A stretch of DNA of 64,000 bases from Luteococcus sp052116585 (GTDB lineage Bacteria; Actinomycetota; Actinomycetes; Propionibacteriales; Propionibacteriaceae). The notes under the pieces were generated by a model. That model was not told where the DNA came from and made no database searches. It saw nothing but the letters and a program-made list of their open reading frames with translations. Location: the NCBI RefSeq assembly GCF_052116585.1, contig NZ_JBQKKT010000012.1, positions 24,506 to 88,505 on the forward strand. The letters run 5' to 3'. A program made the translations under genes and the position numbers. Shown one piece after another: positions 24,657 to 33,840 of this stretch. Within the stretch, counting starts at the first letter, position 1. Every line of letters starts with the position of its first letter.

Positions 24657-26714
24657 TCAGGCGTCCTTGCGGCCACGGCCGCGGCCCTTTGCGGGGGCCT
24701 TGTAGACCTGCACCACGGTGGGGCGGGGCAGGGTCTTGTTGTAGTCGGGGAAGTAGCTGTTGGGCTCCTCCCAGGTGCCGTCCTCACCCGGGTGCTGGAC
24801 GGCGACGAAGACCGTCTGGTCCTTGTCACGCACGATCGGGCCACAGGTCTCGGCGTCGCGGGGAACCGAGAGGAACTGGTCCACGCGGCCACGGTCGCGG
24901 CCGTCCAGGGTCACCTTGAACAGGCCGTCGTTGTAGCCGATGCCGTCCGGGGCACCGTCGGTGGAGATCCACAGGTTGCCCACCGAGTCGAAGGCCAAGT
25001 TGTCCGGGCAGCTGATCGGCGAGACGTGCTCACGGGGGAAGCCCGCGAAGTAGGTGTTCTCGTCGGTGGCGGGATCGCCACAGACCAGCAGCAGGTTCCA
25101 GGCGAAGCGGGTGGAGGTCTGCGAACCCAGCTCCTGGATCTCCACGACGTGGCCGTCGCGGTTGATGGCGCGGGGGTTGGCCTCGTCGACGCCGGCCTTG
25201 CCGGGCTTGGCGCGGTCGGAGTTGTTGGTGCAGGCAACGTAGACACGGCCGGTCTTCAGCGAGGGCTCGACGTCCTCGCAGCGGTCCATCTTGGTGGCGC
25301 CCAGCTTGTCGGCGGCCAGACGGGTGTAGACGAGCACCTCGTCGACGCTCATGCCCTTGACCATGGACTTGCCGTCCTTGACCAGCGCCATCCAGCGGCC
25401 GGTGCCGTCGAATTCGCCGTCGCTGGGCAGGGCGCCGGTGCCGTCGATCTCGGTGGCAGGCGAGTTGCCGCTGAACTTGGCCACGTACAGGTCGCCCTCC
25501 TCCAGGAGGCGCATGTTGTGGCGGCGGTCGCCAGCGCGGTACTTGCGCTTGGAGACGAACTTGTACAGGTAGTCGAACTTCTCGTCGTCGCCGGAGTAGG
25601 CCACCACGCGGCGGTCCTCGGCGATGATGACGTTCGCACCCTCGTGCTTGAAGCGGCCCAAGGCGGTGTGCTTGCGGGGGGTCGACTTCGGGTCGAAGGG
25701 ATCAACCTCGACGATCCAGCCGAAGCGGTTGGCCTCGTTCTCGAAGCCCTCATTGCGGGTGTCGAAGCGGGGATCGGTCTCCTCCCAGCCGCGCACGGTC
25801 TCCTTGTCGGTGAGGCCGTAGCGCTTCTCCTCGGCGGAGGTGCCCTCGGCGCGGAAGTAGGAGTGGAAGTTCTCCTCACCGGAGAGCAGGGTGCCCCACG
25901 GGGTCAGGCCACCGGAGCAGTTGCCCAGGGTGCCCAGCACCTTGGTGCCCGAGGGATCAGCCTTGGTCTTCAGCAGGTCCGAGCCGGCGGCGGGGCCGGT
26001 CATGCGGTAGGCGTCGTCGATGACGATGCGACGGTTCAGGCGGGCTCCCTTGACGTAGTCGTAGGGAGCGTTGCGGTTCTTGCGCTCCAGCTCGACGACG
26101 GTCAGGCCGTGGTTGATCATGCCCAGCTCACGCTTCTGCTCGATGGGCATGTCCGTCGGGAACATGATGTTCTCGTTGGTGTACTCGTGGTTGCAGAACA
26201 TCACGGCGCGACGACCATTGGAGCCCGGGATCTCCTGGATCTCGGTGTAGTCGTTGTTGTAGCCGAACTGCTTGCGGGCGGCCTCGGCGGTCTGCTTGTT
26301 CGGGTCGAACTTGGGCGAATCGGCGAACAGCGGGTCGCCCCACTTGATGACCGGCTTCCAGGTGTAGCCGTCCGGCACGTTGAACTCGTCAACCATGTGG
26401 TCAACAGGGCTGATCGGGTTGAAGTTCAGCGGGCTCTTGCGGGCGCCGCGACGGGCCTCGGCAAGGGCGGCCTCGGGCGCCGGGGTGGCAGCGGCCTCGT
26501 AGCGCGACGCGCCGAACAGGGCCACGGCGCCAGCGGAGCCGGCCAGCACGGTGCGACGGGAGACGGCCGAGGAGGCGATGTCGCGGAAGTAGTCGTTGTT
26601 GGTGGTGTTGCAGGTCTCACCAAGGCACTGGTTGTCGCACTTCAGGGCGCAGGTGACGGCCGAGCGCTTGCCGCGCACGTGGCCGATCATCGGGAGGAGA
26701 CGCTTCTGGTCCAT
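24657..26714 (-). CDS. phoX: PhoX-family alkaline phosphatase
   Basis: A 685-residue secreted, calcium/iron-type phosphatase of the PhoX (DUF839) family, which releases phosphate from organic esters under phosphate limitation. A twin-arginine signal (SRRTVLAGSAGAVALFG, about residues 52-68) follows an unusually long N-region with three closely spaced cysteines (CDNQCLGETC). The beta-propeller family motifs follow: MFCNHEYTNEN, GNCSGGLTPWGTLLSGEEN, GRFKHEGANVI, and PDNLAFDSVGNLWISTDG. It ends in a basic tail. There is no visible Pho box. A hairpin lies in its leader just before the ribosome site. Confidence 0.9.
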   Translation of the reverse strand: MDQKRLLPMIGHVRGKRSAVTCALKCDNQCLGETCNTTNNDYFRDIASSAVSRRTVLAGSAGAVALFGASRYEAAATPAPEAALAEARRGARKSPLNFNPISPVDHMVDEFNVPDGYTWKPVIKWGDPLFADSPKFDPNKQTAEAARKQFGYNNDYTEIQEIPGSNGRRAVMFCNHEYTNENIMFPTDMPIEQKRELGMINHGLTVVELERKNRNAPYDYVKGARLNRRIVIDDAYRMTGPAAGSDLLKTKADPSGTKVLGTLGNCSGGLTPWGTLLSGEENFHSYFRAEGTSAEEKRYGLTDKETVRGWEETDPRFDTRNEGFENEANRFGWIVEVDPFDPKSTPRKHTALGRFKHEGANVIIAEDRRVVAYSGDDEKFDYLYKFVSKRKYRAGDRRHNMRLLEEGDLYVAKFSGNSPATEIDGTGALPSDGEFDGTGRWMALVKDGKSMVKGMSVDEVLVYTRLAADKLGATKMDRCEDVEPSLKTGRVYVACTNNSDRAKPGKAGVDEANPRAINRDGHVVEIQELGSQTSTRFAWNLLLVCGDPATDENTYFAGFPREHVSPISCPDNLAFDSVGNLWISTDGAPDGIGYNDGLFKVTLDGRDRGRVDQFLSVPRDAETCGPIVRDKDQTVFVAVQHPGEDGTWEEPNSYFPDYNKTLPRPTVVQVYKAPAKGRGRGRKDA

Positions 26715-26732
26715 GGGTTCTACCTTTCGAGG

Positions 26733-26750
26733 CGGCTCCTAGAGGAGCCG
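26733..26750 (-). promoter_or_regulatory. hairpin in the phoX leader
   Basis: CGGCTCCT / AGGAGCCG around AG, an 8-bp stem with a 2-nt apex, a few bases upstream of the AAGG ribosome site. The right arm on the minus strand carries AGGAG. It may shield or mimic the ribosome site. Confidence 0.4.
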
Positions 26751-26918
26751 GACTGTGGGGGCGCGCCAACGAGCAAACCAGTCTCCGATGGACAGCCCTC
26801 AACTCTGCGGCGAACGGTAGATGAACGTGAAAAAATGGTGGTCGTCAGACATGGAAGAGTGCTTCTCCTTGCAGGTAAGGAAACGACCGCGATTCCGTGG
26901 TGTGGGTGGCCGCTCCCG

Positions 26919-27593
26919 TCAGACGACGCGTCGTGAGGGCCTGGGGCGCATGTCGTGCTCGAGGGCCCAGATGACGGCCTGGGCTCGCGAGGTCACGCCG
27001 ATCCTCCGATAGGCCGTGCGGATGAAGCTCTTCACGGAGTTCGGGCTGAGGTAGAGCGTCTGGGCGATCTGCTCATTGCTCAAGCCCTGCGCGATCAACG
27101 ACATGACTTCCGACTCCCGCATGGTGAGTCCATGGCTTCGTCCCGGCCAGTCCCGTCGGCCCTCCGCCTGGCTGGCCTCGAGGTCCGACGTGGTCGCCCC
27201 GCCCGCCTCGATGACACGCTCACCACGGCCGATCCGCTCCAGCGAGGCTGCCAGTGCAGGGGCATCAAGACTCTTGGCCAACGCACCCATGGCGCCCGCT
27301 TCGAAGGCGTCGCTCACCAGGGGAGGGGTCAATGTCCAGGAATAGATCGCCAGCCGGTTGATCTGCGGGTCGGCCAGGTGCTCCCTGACAGTGGCCGAGA
27401 GATCGGTTGCCATGGCGTAGGTGTCCAGCAGGGCAATGTCACAGGGCTGCTCCACCTCCACCAACGAGTCGAGCTCCACGACGTCGAGCTGCTCGAAGGG
27501 GCGCAGCAGTGCGTGGAGACCTGCCAGGACCAATGGGTGGTCATTGACCAGGGCGATCCGCAGGGGTGATGTGTTCGGGAGCTGCGAGTTCAT
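26919..27593 (-). CDS. LuxR-type response regulator
   Basis: A 224-residue two-domain regulator. The receiver (about 1-125) has the phospho-acceptor position in DIALLDTYAM and the lysine in GALAKSLD, but the usual acidic pair reads Asn-Asp (VNDHPLVLAG). The C-terminal NarL/LuxR HTH is complete: LTMRESEVMSLIAQGLSNEQIAQTLYLSPNSVKSFIRTAYRRIGV. No histidine kinase lies nearby. Its ATG overlaps the stop of the BadF-type kinase gene by 4 bp (ATGA), so the two are co-translated. Starts further upstream would lie inside that gene. Confidence 0.88.
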   Translation of the reverse strand: MNSQLPNTSPLRIALVNDHPLVLAGLHALLRPFEQLDVVELDSLVEVEQPCDIALLDTYAMATDLSATVREHLADPQINRLAIYSWTLTPPLVSDAFEAGAMGALAKSLDAPALAASLERIGRGERVIEAGGATTSDLEASQAEGRRDWPGRSHGLTMRESEVMSLIAQGLSNEQIAQTLYLSPNSVKSFIRTAYRRIGVTSRAQAVIWALEHDMRPRPSRRVV

Positions 27594-28537
27594 GACACGA
27601 CCTCGATCTGGGGCTGGAGTGCGGACTTGTGGGAGACGAATGGTAGCTGTGCAGCCCCGTCGAGGCCCGTGCCGCGTGGTGGTGCAATCTGGACGCCATC
27701 CAGAGCCTGCCACAGATGGGCGTGGAAGGCCTCGCGGACGACGGCCGAGGAGAAGACCTTGCCGACGGTGCTCACCACGGGATGAGGTCGGGTGTCCTCG
27801 TCGACGCGACGCAGGCCGGCCAGGGCAGAGACCGCGAGCTCCTCGCCGGCCCGGGTGCAGATGCCTCGGCAGACCTCATCCCCGGATTCCGCCAGCTCGG
27901 CCACGGTCCGGCTCCATGCTGCGATGCGCCTGACCCGCTGCTCGTCGGCCTGCAGGACCATGTAGGCGCCCTCGAGATCCTCGTCGAAGTCCCGACGCAC
28001 GGGCGCGGACAGGGCAGTGGCCGGGCCTCTACCGTCATGTGCCCGCATCACGGCCTCCAGCCCTGCCCGACCGATCCAGTAGCCAGACCCGGCATCGCCA
28101 ATCAGGTTCCCCCAGCCGTCGACGCGCGCGGTGCGCTCCCGGCCGACGGCCAGCGTCACGACGCCCGTGCCGGCCGCCACCACCGCCCCGGGGTTGTCGC
28201 CCAGCGCCCCCAGATAGCTCGTGACCGAGTCATGGGCCAGGAAGACCTGCCCGATGCCCGACGAACCCAGATGGGCCTTGACATCTACGACGGATTCCTC
28301 CGCGGTAAGCCCCGAGCTTCCGATGGCCAGGACCGATGCGCTGCCTGACAGCAGTTCGGAAGCCTCCAGCGCCCGGTCTGCCAGTTGCGGTGCGACGGGG
28401 CGGTCGGTCACGACGGCGGCCAGTTCGACTTCCCCCAGCACCTTCGGGCCCCGGGAGAGCCGTGCGCGCACGCCGGTCTGTCCGGCGTCGAGTGCCAGCA
28501 CGGTGCGCGATGCGGCGTCGGGCGTGGCGGGAAGCAT
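27590..28537 (-). CDS. BadF/BadG-type ATPase, probable N-acetylglucosamine kinase
   Basis: A 315-residue sugar-kinase/Hsp70-fold ATPase. The phosphate loops are visible: VLALDAGQTGVRARL (about residues 13-27), VVAAGTGVVTLAVG and GWGNLIGDAGSGYWIGRAGLEAVM. The family includes eukaryotic-type GlcNAc kinases and bacterial amino-sugar kinases, so amino-sugar phosphorylation is the best guess. It is coupled to the LuxR regulator (4-bp overlap). Its promoter has TAGTGT 6 nt before the ATG. Confidence 0.83.
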   Translation of the reverse strand: MLPATPDAASRTVLALDAGQTGVRARLSRGPKVLGEVELAAVVTDRPVAPQLADRALEASELLSGSASVLAIGSSGLTAEESVVDVKAHLGSSGIGQVFLAHDSVTSYLGALGDNPGAVVAAGTGVVTLAVGRERTARVDGWGNLIGDAGSGYWIGRAGLEAVMRAHDGRGPATALSAPVRRDFDEDLEGAYMVLQADEQRVRRIAAWSRTVAELAESGDEVCRGICTRAGEELAVSALAGLRRVDEDTRPHPVVSTVGKVFSSAVVREAFHAHLWQALDGVQIAPPRGTGLDGAAQLPFVSHKSALQPQIEVVS

Positions 28538-28543
28538 GGGACC

Positions 28544-28549
28544 ACACTA
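28544..28549 (-). promoter_or_regulatory. -10 box of the BadF-type operon
   Basis: TAGTGT on the minus strand, 6 nt before the ATG at 28537. Confidence 0.5.
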
Positions 28550-28590
28550 GGCGCCGCCCCGGACAATTCCCGACAGGGGTTCGGGACTTT

Positions 28591-28654
28591 AACAAGTGAA
28601 GAATTGGGCGTCGTCATTTCACGCGTGAATTCACCGGGGTCTTGAACAAGTGAA
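28591..28654. promoter_or_regulatory. operator-like TTCAC/GTGAA cluster
   Basis: In the divergent region between the BadF-type operon and pepN, the 10-mer AACAAGTGAA occurs at 28591-28600 and 28645-28654. A perfect 12-bp palindrome, TTCACGCGTGAA, lies midway (28618-28629), followed at once by another TTCAC. Spacing is 54 bp between the outer copies, about five helical turns. Confidence 0.55.
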
Positions 28655-28717
28655 AGGCCCAGGTTGCCAAACAGGCGAACTGGCTTGCCGTCGAATGTCC
28701 GGATGTGAGGTTGTGCT

Positions 28718-31294
28718 GTGGTGAGCACTGCAAACATCACTCGGGATGAGGCAATCAAGCGCTCCGCAGGCCTGTCGGTGGAGAGCTACCACGTGACGCT
28801 GGATCTGCGCGGCGCCCAGGACCAGATGCGCGGCACCTTCGGCGTGCACGACGTGGTCGTCGTCGACGCCACCATCGACCATGCCCATCTGGACTTCCTG
28901 GACGGGACCGTTCATCGCGTGATGGTGAATGGGGAATGGCAGCGCCCCGACTACGACGGTGCACGCTTCTCCGTGGCCCTGGAACAGGGCCGCAATGTCA
29001 TCGAGATCGATGCCGAGGCCAGCTATTCACGATCCGGTCAGGGAATGCACCGCTTCGTCGATCCGCTCGACGGGCAGACCTACCTCTACACACACTTCGA
29101 GCCGGCCGATGCCCGTCGGGTCTTCCCGAACTTCGAGCAGCCGGACCTCAAGGCTGTCCACAACATCACCGTGCTGGCACCCGAGGGTTGGCTGGTCCGC
29201 TCCAACCAGCCGCGCATCGCCGGGGGTACGGTCAAGCCGGAGCCGGGCGAGGAGGGCCTGCCGATGGCCACCCGCCACGCCTTCGGCCCCACCCCGCCGC
29301 TGTCCACCTACCTCACTTGCGTGATCGCGGGCCCGTGGCACGAAGTGACCGACAGCTGGCAATCGGGTGACGGCCTGGAGGTCCCGCTGGGGCACTTCTG
29401 CCGTCAGAGCCTGGTGGAGCACTTCGACCACGAGCGGATCCTGACCGTCACCAAGCAGGGTCTCGACTTCTTCCACCAGCACTTCGGCTTCCCCTACCCC
29501 TGGGGCAAGTACGACCAGGTCTTCGTGCCCGAGTACAACCTGGGCGCCATGGAGAATCCGGGTCTGGTGACCTTCACCGAGCACTATCTCTTCCGTTCGG
29601 CAGCCAGTCGCACCCAGTACCAGGGCCGTGCCAACACCATCCTGCACGAGATGGCCCACATGTGGTTCGGCGATCTGGTGACGCCCCAGTGGTGGGACGA
29701 CCTGTGGTTGAAGGAGTCCTTCGCCGAGTTCATGGGCGGGCACGTCAGCGTCGAGGCCACCGAATTCCAGGACGCCTGGGTGGCCCTGGCCGGACGTCGC
29801 AAGGCCTGGGCCTACAACCAGGACCAGCTGCCCACCACGCACCCGATCGTCGCGGACATCCCGGACATCGAGGCGGCCCGGCAGAACTTCGACGGCATCA
29901 CCTATGCCAAGGGCGCCGCAGTGCTCAAGCAACTGGTCTCCCACGTCGGCGTCGAGGACTTCTTCGCCGGATCGCGTGTCTACTTCGCCAAGCACGCCTA
30001 CGGGTCTGCGCGGCTGGACGACCTGCTCGACGCCCTGCACGAGGTCTCCGGACGCGACCTGCAGGACTGGTCACGGCGTTGGCTGCAGACCGCTGGACCG
30101 GACACGCTGAGCCCAGTGATCGAGTGCGCCGATGGCCGCATCACGCGCCTGGGAATCCGCCAGCACTCGGTGGATGCGCGTGACGGTTCCTTCGTCGGGC
30201 GGCCGCACACCCTCGTCGTGGGCCTCTATGTGATGCAGGGCGGGGCCCTGGTGCGCCGCGACCGCTTCCAGGTGGAACTGGACGGCAGTGAGCTGACCTG
30301 GATCCCCCAGGCCACCGGACTTCCCGAGGCGGACCTCGTGCTGGTCAACGACGAGGACCTGACCTATGCCAAGACCGAGCTCGACGAGCGTTCGCTGGCC
30401 ACCGTGGCCCAGTCGTTGTCCACGCTGGATGACGCGCTGGCCCGCGCCCTGGTCTGGTCCTCCCTCTGGAACCTCACCCGGGATGCCCAGCTGCGGGTGG
30501 AATCCTATGTGGAGGCGGTGCGGGCCCACGGGCTCATCGAGTCCGACGACGCCACCATGGTGACGCTGCTCGACAATGCCCGCTTCGCCATCAACAATTT
30601 CGTCCCGAACGATCTGGGTGCCCACCTGAACGAGCGCAGCACCCGCGCGCTGTGGGATGCCCTGCAGACGGCCGCTCCGGGTAGCGACGCCCAGCTCGCG
30701 ATGGCGAGGGCCGTCGCCGCCATGGCAGGGCGCGTTCCCGCGATGACCGGTCCGCTCCAGGGCCTGCTCGACGGCTCGTCCGTCCCAGCCGGGCTCGAGG
30801 TGGGGGCCGAACTGCGGTGGGAACTGGCCAATGCGCTGGCAGCGCTTGGTGCCTGGGGCGAGGACGAGCTGGACGCTGAGCTCACGCGAGATCCGGGCAA
30901 GGACGGCGTCACCGCACGCCTGCGCGCCCTGGCCGCCCGTCCGGACTCCGCAGTCAAGGCGCAGGTCTGGCAGCAGCTGCACGAACCCGGTGCCCTCAGC
31001 AATGACCACATGGACGCCCTGATCGCGGGCTTCACCACCGCCGGCCAGGAGGCGCTGGTGGCACCCATCACTCGCGGCTACTTCGACGACCTGCTCGACG
31101 TGTGGCGATCCCACTCCATCGAGCTCGCGACCCGGCTGGTGGCCGGGCTCTTCCCGCGCACCGACGAAGCGCCCGAGCAAGCACAGACCTGGCTCCAGGA
31201 GAACCCCGAAGCTCCTGGTGCCCTTCGACGGCTGGTCCTGGAGTGCACGGATGGTGCACTCCGAGCCCGTCGTGCCCGGGAGTTCAACGCCTGA
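28718..31294 (+). CDS. pepN: aminopeptidase N (M1 family)
   Basis: An 858-residue zinc aminopeptidase that removes N-terminal residues from cytoplasmic peptides. The exopeptidase motif GAMENPG lies near residue 276, the zinc site HEMAHMWFGD near 310 and KESFAEFMG near 332 (third zinc ligand Glu). The long alpha-helical C-terminal ERAP1-like domain is complete, as in other actinobacterial PepN of this length. Two GTG codons (28718, 28721) are possible starts. Confidence 0.95.
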   Translation: MVSTANITRDEAIKRSAGLSVESYHVTLDLRGAQDQMRGTFGVHDVVVVDATIDHAHLDFLDGTVHRVMVNGEWQRPDYDGARFSVALEQGRNVIEIDAEASYSRSGQGMHRFVDPLDGQTYLYTHFEPADARRVFPNFEQPDLKAVHNITVLAPEGWLVRSNQPRIAGGTVKPEPGEEGLPMATRHAFGPTPPLSTYLTCVIAGPWHEVTDSWQSGDGLEVPLGHFCRQSLVEHFDHERILTVTKQGLDFFHQHFGFPYPWGKYDQVFVPEYNLGAMENPGLVTFTEHYLFRSAASRTQYQGRANTILHEMAHMWFGDLVTPQWWDDLWLKESFAEFMGGHVSVEATEFQDAWVALAGRRKAWAYNQDQLPTTHPIVADIPDIEAARQNFDGITYAKGAAVLKQLVSHVGVEDFFAGSRVYFAKHAYGSARLDDLLDALHEVSGRDLQDWSRRWLQTAGPDTLSPVIECADGRITRLGIRQHSVDARDGSFVGRPHTLVVGLYVMQGGALVRRDRFQVELDGSELTWIPQATGLPEADLVLVNDEDLTYAKTELDERSLATVAQSLSTLDDALARALVWSSLWNLTRDAQLRVESYVEAVRAHGLIESDDATMVTLLDNARFAINNFVPNDLGAHLNERSTRALWDALQTAAPGSDAQLAMARAVAAMAGRVPAMTGPLQGLLDGSSVPAGLEVGAELRWELANALAALGAWGEDELDAELTRDPGKDGVTARLRALAARPDSAVKAQVWQQLHEPGALSNDHMDALIAGFTTAGQEALVAPITRGYFDDLLDVWRSHSIELATRLVAGLFPRTDEAPEQAQTWLQENPEAPGALRRLVLECTDGALRARRAREFNA

Positions 31295-31367
31295 CCCGCC
31301 TGGCCTGCCGGCCGACGGGACATCCACGAACACTCCCCATTTCCCGGGCATCTCCCACCCCACCGCT

Positions 31368-31394
31368 GCCCCCACCCGGTTACCGGGTGGGGGC
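31368..31394 (+). terminator. pepN terminator
   Basis: GCCCCCACCCGG / CCGGGTGGGGGC, a 12-bp stem with loop TTA; no strong T-run follows. Confidence 0.7.
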
Positions 31395-31489
31395 GGTGTC
31401 ATTGCGTGGCGCTTCCGGCGGCCTCGGTTGTCCGTTCCGCCCGCTGACCGTCGAGCGCGCTTCAGGAGGCACGCGGGGCGTTCAAACGG

Positions 31490-31495
31490 TAGATT
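31490..31495 (+). promoter_or_regulatory. -10 box of purL
   Basis: TAGATT, exactly 6 nt before the GTG at 31502. Confidence 0.55.
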
Positions 31496-31501
31496 GATCA
31501 C

Positions 31502-33760
31502 GTGGCCGACACCGTTGACAATGCCCTGAACACTCCCGACGTCCAGCAGCCCTGGGCCGAGCTGGGTCTCAAGCAGGACGAGTACGACTCGATCCGCCAG
31601 ATCCTGGGTCGCCGTCCCACCGGGGCCGAGCTCGCGATGTACTCGGTGATGTGGAGCGAGCACTGCTCCTACAAGTCCTCCAAGGTGCACCTGAAGCGCT
31701 TCGGCGTGCTGGAGCAGACCACCCCGCGCGGGCCGCTGCTGGCGGGCATCGGCGACAATGCCGGCGCCGTCGACATTGGCCAGGGATATGCGGTCACCTT
31801 CAAGGCCGAGAGCCACAACCATCCGTCGTACGTGGAGCCTTACCAGGGGGCGGCGACGGGCGTCGGCGGCATCGTGCGCGACATCCTGGCCATGGGCGCC
31901 CGGCCCATCGGTGTCATGGACCCGCTGCGCTTCGGGCCGCTGGAGGCGCCCGACACCAAGCGCGTGATGCCCGGCATCGTCTCCGGCGTCGGCGGCTACG
32001 GAAACTGCTTGGGCCTGCCGAACATCGGCGGCGAGGTGGTCTTCGACAAGACCTACTACGGCAACCCCCTGGTCAACGCCCTGTGCGTCGGCCTGATGAA
32101 GCATGAGGACCTGCGTCGCGCCAAGGCCACCGGTGCGGGTAACAAGGTCATCATGTACGGCGCTGCCACGGGCGGCGACGGCATTGGCGGTGCCTCGATC
32201 CTCGCGTCCGAGACCTTCGACGCCGACGGCCCGGTCAAGCGCCCCAGCGTGCAGGTGGGCGACCCCTTCATGGAGAAGCTCCTCATCGAGTGCACCCTGG
32301 AGCTCTTCACGGAGGAGCTCATCAACGGCATCCAGGACTTCGGCGCGGCGGGCATCAGCTGCGCCACCAGCGAGCTGGCCAGCGCCGGCGACGGTGGCAT
32401 GCGCGTTGAGCTCGACGTGGTCCCGCTGCGTGATTCCACCCTCTCGCCCGAGGAGATCCTCATGAGCGAGTCGCAGGAGCGCATGATGGCGGTGGTCGAA
32501 CCGGACAATGTCGACCGCTTCATGGAGATCTGCGCCAAGTGGGATGTGCTGGCCACCGTCGTCGGTGAGGTCACCGAGGGAGACCGGCTGATCATCACCT
32601 GGCACGGCGAGACCATCGTCGATGTCGATCCCAAGACCGTCGCGCACGATGGCCCCACCTACAACCGCCCGATTGCGCGCCCGGCATGGATCGACCAGGT
32701 GAATGCCGACGACGGGAACAAGCTCCCGCGCGCCACGTCCGGCCAGGACCTGGCGGACACCCTGATGGCGATGGTGGCGAGCCCGAACCTGTGCGACAAG
32801 TCCTGGGTGACCAACCAGTACGACCGTTACGTGCGGGGCAACTCGGTGCTGGCGCAGCCGGAGGATTCCGGAATGCTGCGCATCGACGAGAAGACCAATC
32901 TGGGCATCAGCCTGGCCACGGACTGCAATGGTCGTTTCGCCTACCTGAATCCCTACCTGGGCGCCCAGCTGGCCCTGTGTGAGAGCTACCGCAATGTCGC
33001 CGTCGGTGGCGCAGAGCCCGTGGCCATCACCGACTGCCTGAACTTCGGTTCCCCCGAGGACCCCGAGGTGATGTGGCAGTTCCAAGAGGCCATCATGGGC
33101 CTGGTGGCCGGCTGTCAGGAGCTCGGTACTCCCGTCACCGGCGGCAATGTCAGCTTCTACAACCAGACCGACGGCACGAACATCCTGCCCACCCCGGTGG
33201 TCGGCATGCTGGGCGTGATCGACGACGTCACCAAGCGCACCCCGATGGGCTTCGCCTACGAGGGCGATGCGGTCTTCCTGCTGGGCACCACGCGCGAGGA
33301 GATGAGCGGATCGGTCTGGGCTCAGGTCATGCACGATGACCACCTGGGCGGCATGCCCCCGGCCGTCGACTTCGCAGCAGAGAGGGCGCTGGCCGCCGTC
33401 ATGATCACCGCCAGCAAGGAGGGGCTGCTGTCGAGCGCCCATGACCTGGCCGATGGTGGTCTGGCCCAGGCCCTGGTGGAGAGCGCCCTGCGCAAGAACA
33501 TGGGAGTCGCGCTGACCCTGCCGGAGGGCAATCCCTGCGTGCAGTTGTTCAGCGAGTCGGCGGCCCGCGCGATCGTCAGTCTCCCGGCCAGTTCCTTCCC
33601 GCGTTTCAAGGCCCTGTGCGCCGAGCACGGCGTCCCGCTGACCCGTCTCGGTGAGGTCACGGGGGCCGAGGAGCTGGAAATCCAGGGGCAGTTCACCCTG
33701 CCGCTGGCCCAGATCCGCGAGGCCTGGGCAGCCACCATCCCCGCAGTGATGGACGCCTGA
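31502..33760 (+). CDS. purL: FGAM synthase subunit PurL
   Basis: The large subunit of the three-part FGAM synthase, 752 residues, as expected for the small PurL that works with PurS and PurQ. It shows the N-terminal MYSVMWSEHCSYKSSK, the ATP/substrate stretch KAESHNHPSYVEPYQGAATG (about residues 101-120), GGIVRDILAMGARPIGVMD, and the second-half GGNVSFYNQT. It is separated from purSQ by about 7 kb and has its own leaderless-type promoter. Confidence 0.96.
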   Translation: MADTVDNALNTPDVQQPWAELGLKQDEYDSIRQILGRRPTGAELAMYSVMWSEHCSYKSSKVHLKRFGVLEQTTPRGPLLAGIGDNAGAVDIGQGYAVTFKAESHNHPSYVEPYQGAATGVGGIVRDILAMGARPIGVMDPLRFGPLEAPDTKRVMPGIVSGVGGYGNCLGLPNIGGEVVFDKTYYGNPLVNALCVGLMKHEDLRRAKATGAGNKVIMYGAATGGDGIGGASILASETFDADGPVKRPSVQVGDPFMEKLLIECTLELFTEELINGIQDFGAAGISCATSELASAGDGGMRVELDVVPLRDSTLSPEEILMSESQERMMAVVEPDNVDRFMEICAKWDVLATVVGEVTEGDRLIITWHGETIVDVDPKTVAHDGPTYNRPIARPAWIDQVNADDGNKLPRATSGQDLADTLMAMVASPNLCDKSWVTNQYDRYVRGNSVLAQPEDSGMLRIDEKTNLGISLATDCNGRFAYLNPYLGAQLALCESYRNVAVGGAEPVAITDCLNFGSPEDPEVMWQFQEAIMGLVAGCQELGTPVTGGNVSFYNQTDGTNILPTPVVGMLGVIDDVTKRTPMGFAYEGDAVFLLGTTREEMSGSVWAQVMHDDHLGGMPPAVDFAAERALAAVMITASKEGLLSSAHDLADGGLAQALVESALRKNMGVALTLPEGNPCVQLFSESAARAIVSLPASSFPRFKALCAEHGVPLTRLGEVTGAEELEIQGQFTLPLAQIREAWAATIPAVMDA

Positions 33761-33798
33761 GCCACCTCTCGCGCGGCGCCAGCGCCCAGTTCGACATT

Positions 33799-33840
33799 GT
33801 GAGGAGGATTCCCACCGACATCGGTGGGAATCCTCCTCAC
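33799..33840. terminator. 20-bp perfect stem, copy 1 of a hairpin pair
   Basis: Arms 33799-33818 and 33821-33840 with apex CA. The inner half is TTCCCACCGA / TCGGTGGGAA, shared with the hairpin at 34892-34939. It lies between convergent purL and the AbiEi-like gene and contains that gene's stop codon (33837-33839). Confidence 0.85.

Noticed and set aside
30071..33628. A very long open frame antisense to pepN and purL, and similar long frames antisense to rsmI-rsmA and others
   Set aside because: High third-position GC opens antisense frames. The plus-strand genes are unmistakable and the antisense products match nothing.
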